Shown piece after piece: positions 17,503 through 25,227 of a stretch of 64,000 nucleotides of DNA. Below the pieces are notes generated by a model. It was given only the letters and a program-made list of their open reading frames with translations. It was not told the origin of the DNA and did no database searches. Position numbers and translations under genes: made by a program. The DNA lies in NCBI GenBank assembly GCA_964637185.1, contig CAZWVB010000002.1, positions 1 through 64,000 of the forward strand, given 5' to 3'. This stretch comes from CAZSVP01 sp964637185. GTDB lineage: Bacteria; Patescibacteriota; Saccharimonadia; CAILAD01; BJGX01. The first letter of the stretch is position 1. Each line of letters starts with the position of its first letter.

Positions 17503-19848
17503 CTATTCTTGTGCTTGCCAATCAAACTTGGTGTCAGTAGTCTGAGCTGATTCCAACTCAATAGTAAATCCGCTGGCCGATTTGGACTTCAGCCAATAGC
17601 GTCCGCCGGTATCACTACTCGGGCTAACAACGATATTTGGCGTCTTCGAATACGATGTCGAGAAACTATATCCACCGGACTTCTGGCCAGCTGGAATAAC
17701 AACTGTACCGCGGGTGTTGGCGTTCCCACTCACTATGCCTTTTATTATTATATTGCCACCTATGGTAACATCGCCGCCAAACTCGACAGCTTTGCTATCG
17801 GCGAGTTGTTTGAGCGCATCCATGCTAGTACCAGTAGCTGAGTTTTTTAGTGTGTCTATTTGTTTTTGTTGCTCTTGAACTGCAGAGACCAGATAGGGGA
17901 TGAGGCCATCTTTGCTCAGAGTTTTGGTGCCATCGGGCAGTTGCGATACTAGACCTGGCAATACTTTTTCAACTTCTTGTGCGATGAATCCTGCTACTGC
18001 TTGGCCATCCGGTGAAGTTTTCCAGTTGTATGTAACACCTCGAAGCTCCATGATCTTGTCCAGCCCTCCATTGATACTTAAGATGTTTTGCTTAAGTTTT
18101 TCATCCGATACACAACTAAGCGATCCGAGCCCAGTGTCTACCGTACACGTACCTGAAGTACCAGTAAAATTGGCTGGTGTATCGTCTGAAGTGTCGACTA
18201 CACTAAGCCTGTTTGTAGGACTGCCAGCGCCAATGTTGAAATTCCCATCCTTATCAACACGGCTGACTACAGTACCAGCCAATCCGCCACCAGTTTGCCA
18301 TTGAGTAAGATCACCTGTTTGGCCAGTGATGCCCTGTACCACAAGAGGTTTATCAGTAGTTGCTGCGGAGTGTACAATCAGTGATGCATTTGAATCATCA
18401 ACAAAACTGGTTTTTGGGTTGATAGTCAATTTGGTACCCCCTGGTGGCGCGGCTAGACAGAAAAATGTGCCCAGTACCGAGCTGGGAGTAAGATTGTTTG
18501 CACAAGCACCAATCGAGACTTTACCTTCAAAATAATTGTTACTGTTGTAGCCTTCAGATACGAGATTGGCGCTGCCGACTGATCCACTTTGCTGATACTG
18601 GATATCAATACCCACTTGGTGGCTAATGGTGTTTGGCTCATAAAGTGTTGGGAAGCCAAGAAAGGCAAGTGAAGGGTCCTGGGGATCAACTATGGTATTG
18701 CCTGAGTAATAATCTATTACGCCATTGAGTGATCCGCCGTTGTAGGTAATAGGAATAGTCGCGCTGCCAAATGCGTAGGCTATATCACCAGAGCCAAAAT
18801 TGGATACTGTATTGAGTTGGGCTGCTTGCATAAATACCGTACCGCTACCAGCATGTGTTACCGCGTTCATTACTCCGCCATTGAGATAGAAGTCTTTCGA
18901 GTTGTCCTTGTCAGTCTGCAGGGCCGAATACCCACCAGCATAAATGTTTTTATTACCACCGGCAACGGTTCTAAAACCAAGAATGCTCCCTAATATGACT
19001 GGAGCATATTGCGGATTGGCCAGCAATTCGTTGGCAGTGCCAACAAAAATGCTTCCTGGATTTGGATTGTTTGTTGAAATCTGTTGTACGGATAGAATAC
19101 GTTGGATATCGTCATTGGAGAATAATGGACCCGTATCTAGAATGGACGTATTTGGAGTAGACTGCGCCCCCACCAACAAATAATTGTCTACCTTTGCTGC
19201 ACCATTGACCTCGAGACTAAGTGCTGATATCGAAGGCACACTAGTGTTGACCCCCACAAAATTGGTAGCGGTACTAACACTCAATACTGGCGCGGCCGAA
19301 GCATTCTGCACAGAAAAGGCCGATACTGAGTTGCTACTGTTGCGAAATATCTGATTGGTACCAGTGAAGGCCTGGAAGTTCTTATTGGTATAGGCGATAA
19401 ATGGATCGAGCTGGCTTGGCTGCAACACACCACTAATATTGTTAGCTTGGAGGTTGGTAATGCCGCTTCCATTACCCTGCAGATTGGCTGCCGTAATCGT
19501 ACCTGTGGCGGTGATATCGCCGTTTACAGCCAGCACACCCTGTTGTGCTTGAGCCAGGGGCTGATTACCTAGATTGAAGCTTACCGGCTTGTAGCGCTCA
19601 GCGGGGTTGGCAAACTGGCTTACCTGGCTACGATTGCGCCATATCAAAATTACTGCTGTAGTAAATAGCAGCAGCAATGCAATAGCCGCAGCTATCCAAA
19701 GTGCTTGATAGAATCGATTACGCCGATGCAACTTGGCGATCTCGGCATTTTCAGCCGAAACTGCCGCGTCAGTCGATTGACCTTGCAGCTGTCCAGAAAA
19801 AGTCGCTTGTTCCAACGAAACATTTGGTGTGTTTGTTTCTCCGTCCAC
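17503..19848 (-). CDS. Membrane-anchored fibre protein with S74 chaperone domain
   Basis: 781 residues. Cytoplasmic N terminus of about 45 residues, one helix (about 46-66, ending IWRNRSQ), then an extracellular beta-rich shaft. SDEKLKQNI near residue 590 starts a Peptidase S74 domain with FIAQEVEKVLPGLV and LIPYLVSAVQEQQKQI. In phage fibres this domain trimerises the shaft and cleaves itself off before its conserved Ser-Asp. Here about 90 residues follow the coiled coil and end in a domain (SFSTSY-SKTPNIVV...WQAQE) shared with the next gene. The shaft is not repetitive like the giant protein. It lies 71 bases after the epsilon-like gene and 28 before the giant gene, so is likely cotranscribed. 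Confidence 0.85.
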   Translation of the reverse strand: MDGETNTPNVSLEQATFSGQLQGQSTDAAVSAENAEIAKLHRRNRFYQALWIAAAIALLLLFTTAVILIWRNRSQVSQFANPAERYKPVSFNLGNQPLAQAQQGVLAVNGDITATGTITAANLQGNGSGITNLQANNISGVLQPSQLDPFIAYTNKNFQAFTGTNQIFRNSSNSVSAFSVQNASAAPVLSVSTATNFVGVNTSVPSISALSLEVNGAAKVDNYLLVGAQSTPNTSILDTGPLFSNDDIQRILSVQQISTNNPNPGSIFVGTANELLANPQYAPVILGSILGFRTVAGGNKNIYAGGYSALQTDKDNSKDFYLNGGVMNAVTHAGSGTVFMQAAQLNTVSNFGSGDIAYAFGSATIPITYNGGSLNGVIDYYSGNTIVDPQDPSLAFLGFPTLYEPNTISHQVGIDIQYQQSGSVGSANLVSEGYNSNNYFEGKVSIGACANNLTPSSVLGTFFCLAAPPGGTKLTINPKTSFVDDSNASLIVHSAATTDKPLVVQGITGQTGDLTQWQTGGGLAGTVVSRVDKDGNFNIGAGSPTNRLSVVDTSDDTPANFTGTSGTCTVDTGLGSLSCVSDEKLKQNILSINGGLDKIMELRGVTYNWKTSPDGQAVAGFIAQEVEKVLPGLVSQLPDGTKTLSKDGLIPYLVSAVQEQQKQIDTLKNSATGTSMDALKQLADSKAVEFGGDVTIGGNIIIKGIVSGNANTRGTVVIPAGQKSGGYSFSTSYSKTPNIVVSPSSDTGGRYWLKSKSASGFTIELESAQTTDTKFDWQAQE

Positions 19849-19919
19849 CCTTCCTCACTTGTGTGCTTTCTCACAACAATTGTAGCTCTTATGCTTTTAG
19901 ATTGCAATCTTATCGCTAT

Positions 19920-20174
19920 CTATACATTGGCAAACAAGGTGACTACACCACTACGTACCCGCAATATGCCGCGCTCGAGATGAAATCGCCTCTTGCCATA
20001 CGGTGTATCCAGACTGACTGGACCTTGGCTGATGATACTGACAAAGTTGGCATGTTCAGGTAATATATCAAACGTGCCCTGACTATTGGCTGCAGTCAAA
20101 CTAAACGCTTCGCCTTCATAAAAAACCTCAAAAGGGGAGTAGAGTTTGACCAAAAAACGCTCAGTGCGATCCAT
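19920..20174 (-). CDS. atpC: F1-ATPase epsilon-like subunit, N-terminal domain only
   Basis: 84 residues matching the N-terminal beta-sandwich of epsilon (VKLYSPFEVFYEGEAFSL, GTFDILPEHANFVSII, ERGILRVRSGVVTLFA). The C-terminal helical hairpin that regulates ordinary ATP synthases is absent: the family is usually about 135 residues. In F1 this sandwich sits at the foot of gamma on the c-ring. Starts five bases after the beta stop. Loss of the inhibitory helices fits an enzyme that hydrolyses ATP freely, but that is inference. Confidence 0.85.
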   Translation of the reverse strand: MDRTERFLVKLYSPFEVFYEGEAFSLTAANSQGTFDILPEHANFVSIISQGPVSLDTPYGKRRFHLERGILRVRSGVVTLFANV

Positions 20175-20179
20175 ATTAT

Positions 20180-21490
20180 TTACTGTATGGTTAATATTTC
20201 CTCGACTGCTGCCAAAGTCTCTTCACGTCCCACGTACTGGCCCTGTTTGCCAGTCAGCGGCTGGGTTACAAACAGTGGCTGCTGAAATAGCTCAATCAAG
20301 CGTTTGGCCTTGCTATAGGCTTGGCGATCTTGTACTGACAATTCGGCTTCACCTATGATCGTGACTATTCCCTTCAAATCTTGATACTTCTGTAGCACTT
20401 TTTGAGCCTCCATAGCCAAGAAGTAGTGCTTCTCGCCTACTATTTCCGGACTTAGCAAAGAGCTACTTGTGTTGACCAGATCTACTGCCGGCAGGATGCC
20501 TTGCTCCATAATTTCTCGGCTAAGCACAATTACACTGTCCAGTTGCTGGTATATCTCCACCACAGCTGGGTCCGATAGATCATCGGCTGGTATATATATC
20601 GACTCCACGCTCGTGATAGAACCATTTTCATTCGAGTCAAGTCCTGCTTGAAATCGAGATAGGTCTGTGAACAGACTAGGTTGATAGCCACCCTCGCTTA
20701 GTCTTTCACCACGCAGCATGGCCAGCTCATTGCCAGCCTGCAAAAATCTGTAGATATTATCAACGAAGAAAAGTACATCGGTTTTTTCTTGATCCCGAAA
20801 GTGCCTGGCTGAAGCAGCTGCTATCTGGCCAACCAACCAACGACGAACTGCTGTCTCATCCATTTGACCCAGATACATTACTGTTGATTGCATCAACTTG
20901 GTTTCTTCAAGGGTCATGTACAGCTCATGTGCCTCTCTTATCCTCTCACCAATACCTGCAAATATCGAAACCCCTAGCTTGCGTTTGCAAACATTGTGCA
21001 TCAATTCTGTGGTAAGTACTGTTTTACCAACTCCCGAGCCACCGACTATACCAATCTTGCGACCACGTACAAATGGCGCCAAGAAATCAACCACCTTGAT
21101 ACCAGTCTCAAGTAAATCAGCACTAGCGCCATAACCTGATTTACCGGTATGCCGATAGGCTTCCAGCGGAAACAGTTGTGTTTTGTTATGATCTTCTGTG
21201 GACATCAGATTGTTGTGCTGACAATCCCAGACACCACCTAAAGCAGACTTACCGCTGCAAAAACTGATTGTATTTGTCGATGCCTCGACTACTTCACCTA
21301 GACCTATCTCGTCTTGGGTTCCAAGGCTTAGACACGTCACTCGTGTTGAATGCTGCTCAACCACCATAAGTTGTGTCATGTGCGTGTTCTTGGCAGTCAA
21401 TAAAGCAAACTGGCTGAGCACAGGCATATTATTACTCCATTCGACCTCAACTAAAATATTATCGATTGCTACCACTCTGCCGGTATTCAT
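20180..21490 (-). CDS. atpD: F1-ATPase beta-like catalytic subunit
   Basis: 436 residues from the ATG at 21490, chosen over one five codons upstream because it overlaps the gamma stop as ATGA and has GGAG nine bases before it. Walker A GGSGVGKT (about 150), catalytic glutamate in GERIRE (about 182), Walker B DVLFFVDNIYRF, and YIPADDLSDPAV are all present, so catalysis is plausible. It is shorter than usual (about 465). The usual ALLGR-x-PSAVGYQP reads MLRGERLSEGGYQP, and the DELSEED lever is degenerate (EAELSVQD). This divergence, with the missing Fo genes, suggests a specialised F1-like motor. Confidence 0.88.
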   Translation of the reverse strand: MNTGRVVAIDNILVEVEWSNNMPVLSQFALLTAKNTHMTQLMVVEQHSTRVTCLSLGTQDEIGLGEVVEASTNTISFCSGKSALGGVWDCQHNNLMSTEDHNKTQLFPLEAYRHTGKSGYGASADLLETGIKVVDFLAPFVRGRKIGIVGGSGVGKTVLTTELMHNVCKRKLGVSIFAGIGERIREAHELYMTLEETKLMQSTVMYLGQMDETAVRRWLVGQIAAASARHFRDQEKTDVLFFVDNIYRFLQAGNELAMLRGERLSEGGYQPSLFTDLSRFQAGLDSNENGSITSVESIYIPADDLSDPAVVEIYQQLDSVIVLSREIMEQGILPAVDLVNTSSSLLSPEIVGEKHYFLAMEAQKVLQKYQDLKGIVTIIGEAELSVQDRQAYSKAKRLIELFQQPLFVTQPLTGKQGQYVGREETLAAVEEILTIQ

Positions 21491-22320
21491 GATTGATAAC
21501 TCCATTGGTAAGCCAATGATTCAACATCTCTCCGCCGGCGCAAATAGACATTGAGCTGTCGTCTCGTTTTTTGAAGCTCAGCCTTAGCTGATTCACTAGC
21601 CCGAGACAAACTGTTGTACCTATACGCCAACTGCGAAAGAGTAGACTCGAGCACTATTTGAGTTACAGCTATCGAGCTCATAGTGCTTTCTAAATACTCA
21701 ATCACTTCTTCAAGACTTGGCTCAAAAATGTAATCACTCGCAAACATCAGCTCGCTATCGGTACTGCTTGACTGTTTCTGCAAGCGAGCTACACTTTCAT
21801 GTAATTCAAACGCCACAACTTGTTGCTCAGTGACTGATTCAAACCTAGCAAAATATAAGGTAACAGTCTTATAGCCAGATAGGTAGTTGATGATTGGCAC
21901 CACATTGACCTTGGATTCCAAGCTTGGTAGATGAAATGACTTGCTGACTTCGACGTTGCGACTTGCCAAAAGCTGAGCCCCACGAGTGCCGATAGTCACA
22001 ATGTCCGTAGAACGTGTCTTAATACCTTCTAGCATAGTTTGGATAATCTGCTCATCAAGCCCACTAGCAAAACTCAAGTCAGAACTGATTAGTACTGCCG
22101 TACTCCCCGATTTCGGAATTGTTTTTTTTGCCTTTGTGGGCACATCGATCCTCAACTGATCATACATAGCCCACAGCTCATGAAAGAATTCCCTCGCCTG
22201 CAACACTCGGTCACGAATTTGGCGGATTTGCAGCGAGCTAATATTCTCATAAGCCTGTACTACCTGAGAAATTGTGCTTAAATCATTGAGTTGGGTCTGT
22301 AAATCTTGCAATCTTGCCAT
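21487..22320 (-). CDS. atpG: F1-ATPase gamma-like subunit
   Basis: 277 residues, near the normal gamma length. The N-terminal helix (MARLQDLQTQLND, then ISQVVQAYENISSLQIRQIRDR) aligns with the gamma coiled coil, and the middle is an alpha/beta domain. The C-terminal helix is divergent: the usual ITxEIxEIVxGA ending is replaced by an Arg-rich helix (KTRRQLNVYLRRRRDVESLAYQW). Gamma is the rotor shaft, so the changed foot or tip may reflect altered partners. It starts one base after the alpha stop, using a GGAG inside alpha. Assignment rests on pattern and position between alpha and beta. Confidence 0.8.
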   Translation of the reverse strand: MARLQDLQTQLNDLSTISQVVQAYENISSLQIRQIRDRVLQAREFFHELWAMYDQLRIDVPTKAKKTIPKSGSTAVLISSDLSFASGLDEQIIQTMLEGIKTRSTDIVTIGTRGAQLLASRNVEVSKSFHLPSLESKVNVVPIINYLSGYKTVTLYFARFESVTEQQVVAFELHESVARLQKQSSSTDSELMFASDYIFEPSLEEVIEYLESTMSSIAVTQIVLESTLSQLAYRYNSLSRASESAKAELQKTRRQLNVYLRRRRDVESLAYQWSYQS

Positions 22321-22321
22321 G

Positions 22322-23704
22322 TCAAATCTCCGGGTTACTCTTTAGCAAATCTTTGGCTAGTTCGCGATAATCCGATTCTTTGGTATCTGGTTTTACCACG
22401 TCACCAATTACTGCTTTGAGCCACGATACATTTAGATTATTGGGTTCCTCGCTCAAAAAAATTGTTTCAAGCATGACTCTTTGCATAGGCAAGGTATATG
22501 TGCCACCAAGGTCTTGTATGAAAAGCTCAAATAGTTTGCGACCTACAGCAAGGTTTTTTTGTGATGCAACTGAAAGTTTGGTATTAAATCTTGAATATGT
22601 CTCCACTTCCGAATATGCTGCGAGTGATTGTAGTATGCGTTCCGACATATTTTGATAGTAGGTGCTCTGCGCACGGCCACCAACACGACTCACTGACAAA
22701 CCTATATTGAGAGCCGGCCTGATACCTTGACGCATGGTCTTAAGGTCAAACACCAATTGACCATCGGCTGTCGATATCATGTTGGTTGGGAAATACCCAG
22801 TCAAATCATCATTGGGCGTGGTAGCCACTGCAAAGGCAGTCAAACTCTTGCCGGTCTCGGCATTGAGTCCAGCCCTTTCTAGCAAGCTTGCGTGCACATA
22901 GAATAGATCGGCTGGATAACTTTCTCGCCCTGGCTGCATACCAAGTTGTAATGCCATTTCTCGATATACCTTGGCGTGAGTTGCTAGATCATCATAGACC
23001 ACCATGACATCATTTTGCTGCCAATAATGTTCAGCCAGTGCACACCCAACAAAAGGCGCTAGGTATTGTAATACTATATTGTCTAAGGCGTCGGCCACGA
23101 CAATAATACTTCGATCCATTACGCCTGCTTGGTACAAACGAAAGGCTAATTTTTCAATATCTTGCTTGCGTTTGGCAATTTCTACAAATACAGCTATTGA
23201 ATTGCTATTTTTTAAATGATGTATGGCTGCTTGGCTTAGCATACTTGATTTGCCAGCTTTGGCGTCACCAATCACAGCTATCCTCTGGCCTTTGACAACT
23301 GGGAAAAGTGAATCGATGATTGTGACACCTGTTTCTAATTGTTGATTGACTAACCCTCGCTTATTGATTGGTAACGCCTTGCCAAACACTGATTGCAAGA
23401 CCAGCTCAGAACCCTTGTCTATTGACTCTTTTTGCAACAGGTCATAAACCTGATGGGTTTTCCCAAGTGTGTCTTTATTGATCTGCACTTGCAAGCTCCT
23501 AAACTGTGGCTTGATATGTTGGCTATCAATTCGTCCATCGGGAGTGAGCGAAAGGGCTTGAACAGTTTGTGCGCTTGCCTTGTGTACTAGAGCAGCAGCA
23601 TTATCAGCCTGTATAGTCGCCTGTAAATGTATGCCTTCAATGGGCCCACTGGTCAGTATGTAGTCGTTGCTACTATTTACTGATTGCTTTGTGCTCTCCT
23701 GCAT
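22322..23704 (-). CDS. atpA: F1-ATPase alpha-like subunit
   Basis: 460 residues, versus about 510 usually. Walker A GDAKAGKSS (about 146-154) replaces the common GDRQTGKTA. Strong family blocks follow: VYDDLATHAKVYREM, PGRESYPADLFYVH, LLERAGL, YFPTNMISTADGQLVFD and GIRPALNIGLSVSRVGG with the arginine finger (about R340). Thus the alpha-beta interface could support catalysis. The N-terminal crown domain is short and the first 20 residues lack the delta-binding look of normal alpha. Starts one base after the stop of the subunit-c-like gene with GGAG inside that gene. Confidence 0.88.
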   Translation of the reverse strand: MQESTKQSVNSSNDYILTSGPIEGIHLQATIQADNAAALVHKASAQTVQALSLTPDGRIDSQHIKPQFRSLQVQINKDTLGKTHQVYDLLQKESIDKGSELVLQSVFGKALPINKRGLVNQQLETGVTIIDSLFPVVKGQRIAVIGDAKAGKSSMLSQAAIHHLKNSNSIAVFVEIAKRKQDIEKLAFRLYQAGVMDRSIIVVADALDNIVLQYLAPFVGCALAEHYWQQNDVMVVYDDLATHAKVYREMALQLGMQPGRESYPADLFYVHASLLERAGLNAETGKSLTAFAVATTPNDDLTGYFPTNMISTADGQLVFDLKTMRQGIRPALNIGLSVSRVGGRAQSTYYQNMSERILQSLAAYSEVETYSRFNTKLSVASQKNLAVGRKLFELFIQDLGGTYTLPMQRVMLETIFLSEEPNNLNVSWLKAVIGDVVKPDTKESDYRELAKDLLKSNPEI

Positions 23705-23705
23705 A

Positions 23706-24557
23706 TCAAACTCCTATTATTATGTATACGCCAGCAAAGGCGGCAAAGATTATTATTACTACTGCTAATATCACTTGACCTAGACTGCGAAGTACAGCTG
23801 GTTTGGCCAGCGGATTGCGGCCTATGGAGCGTATGCTAGAAGTGACGGCCGAAAATAGCACTACCATAGCCGCGATTGTCGATATCACTACCACCGCAAA
23901 CGCCGCAGCGGCACGGATCGGTGTAAGCTTTTTACCAGCCAGGTTTGAACTAAGTGCTTGCAGACCAGTTAGCGCATTGTTGCCAGATTGGCTACCAGTC
24001 GGCTGGTATTGCCCAAGTTGAATATCAGAGTTAATTAGACCAATATCATAGCTGTGATTATCACCTTTGTTATCTGTTAGCTGACGACTGGTTTTGTTTT
24101 CCATATCGCTACTGCTAGACCTAGCAATGCCTACCAAAGTACCACTAGTTGTAGCTTTCATCGCCACCCCATCAATAGGTGATAGAGTCAAACTATCACC
24201 AGGGCTGATTGGACCATTGATGTTACTTACCAAGATTTTGCTTGGTCCAGAGCTAGTCACCTGTACATTGCTACCTGTCGGACTTACTGAGACGACGCCC
24301 TGCGTCACAGTACTAGTCACACCTACAATAGGTTGATTATTTTGGAGCGAGGCCGTCTCAACATTGGTCTGGCTGTTAGTAGCCAAGCTTACAATGGATC
24401 CAGCCGATATTGCGACTGAAGATGTATAGCCCTGAGTCACATTAGCAGCTACCGCCGGTACAGCAAAGAACATGCCTACAGCTACCATGGCACCCAACAA
24501 CCTTATTCGAAACCAGCAAAACACCTGAGAACATGTGTTCTGCGAAACACTACTCAT
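23706..24557 (-). CDS. Exported protein with C-terminal subunit-c-like hairpin
   Basis: 283 residues. Residues 20-38 form a signal peptide (AVPAVAA). Residues 40-190 are an extracellular beta domain whose text NGPISPGDSLTLSPIDGVAMKAT resembles the SAF/beta-clip-like module of fibre and S74-associated proteins. The last 70 residues are two membrane helices (about 215-238 and 262-283) joined by a basic loop SIRSIGRNPLAKPAVLRS. That Arg-Asn-Pro loop and the predicted topology, loop inside and both ends outside, are those of F-type ATPase subunit c. The second helix has no Glu or Asp, so ion transport is not expected. It occupies the place of Fo genes directly before alpha. Recognition of c is from motif and context, not a search. 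Confidence 0.7.
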   Translation of the reverse strand: MSSVSQNTCSQVFCWFRIRLLGAMVAVGMFFAVPAVAANVTQGYTSSVAISAGSIVSLATNSQTNVETASLQNNQPIVGVTSTVTQGVVSVSPTGSNVQVTSSGPSKILVSNINGPISPGDSLTLSPIDGVAMKATTSGTLVGIARSSSSDMENKTSRQLTDNKGDNHSYDIGLINSDIQLGQYQPTGSQSGNNALTGLQALSSNLAGKKLTPIRAAAAFAVVVISTIAAMVVLFSAVTSSIRSIGRNPLAKPAVLRSLGQVILAVVIIIFAAFAGVYIIIGV

Positions 24558-24606
24558 AGCTCTTATGCTACACTTTTTGGGCTAACTTTTCCAGTTGGAG
24601 TTGGAA

Positions 24607-25227
24607 CTACTTCCTAGTTTTGCCGGCTAGTTTTAGTATCAGCTCAATCAGAACGCCTAGCACACCGCCTAATATCAGTAGTACCAATAGTAGCCAGTTC
24701 GGTAGCGGGTAACCATAGACTCGTGCTGCAAAATACACTACTAGTCCCATGCCTATGCCAACAACTGCGCCACCGATCAGTACGGAAGGACGCAGTATTG
24801 TTTTTTCGGCAGCATTACTAACTGTTTCTACAACAGGATTGTGAACAACTTTGGAAAAAGCCCTACTGCCAGCTGGCAACTGTGTTTGTATTTTGCCAAG
24901 TTCTTTTTTGTAGACGCGTTTTTGCTCGGCTTTGGTCAAAGGCGTCTTTGGCTTTTTCTCAACTTCCTTAGCTTTTTCAGACTTCTTTTCTTCGGCTTCT
25001 TTGGATTTTTCCTGCTTACGAGCTAGATCAGACTCTTTTTTCTCCAATTCCGCTTTTATCTTGCGTTCAGCAGCTTCTCCCTTGCGGGCTAGATCAGCTT
25101 CGTCACGTTTTTGTTCAGCCTTAGATTTTTCAGCTGATCGATTACGCTCAAGACTTTCGGAGCTACTTTTGGATAGCTTAGCCTCAGATTCTTGTCGTTC
25201 TACTAATTTCTCTTCATCCGCCGCCAT
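24607..25227 (-). CDS. Coiled-coil protein with two membrane helices
   Basis: 206 residues; family not recognised. Residues 1-120 are an almost uninterrupted charged helix of Glu, Lys, Arg, Ser and Ala (repeated AEKSK/EADLARK patterns), predicted cytoplasmic. Two helices (about 148-170 and 177-198) and a KLAGKTRK tail follow, so both ends should be inside. The start overlaps the upstream stop by one base (TAATG). A long membrane-tethered cytoplasmic helix next to F1 genes without a b subunit makes it a candidate peripheral stalk or stator, in reversed orientation compared with b. This is inference from shape and position; low-complexity helices are common. Confidence 0.65.
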   Translation of the reverse strand: MAADEEKLVERQESEAKLSKSSSESLERNRSAEKSKAEQKRDEADLARKGEAAERKIKAELEKKESDLARKQEKSKEAEEKKSEKAKEVEKKPKTPLTKAEQKRVYKKELGKIQTQLPAGSRAFSKVVHNPVVETVSNAAEKTILRPSVLIGGAVVGIGMGLVVYFAARVYGYPLPNWLLLVLLILGGVLGVLIELILKLAGKTRK

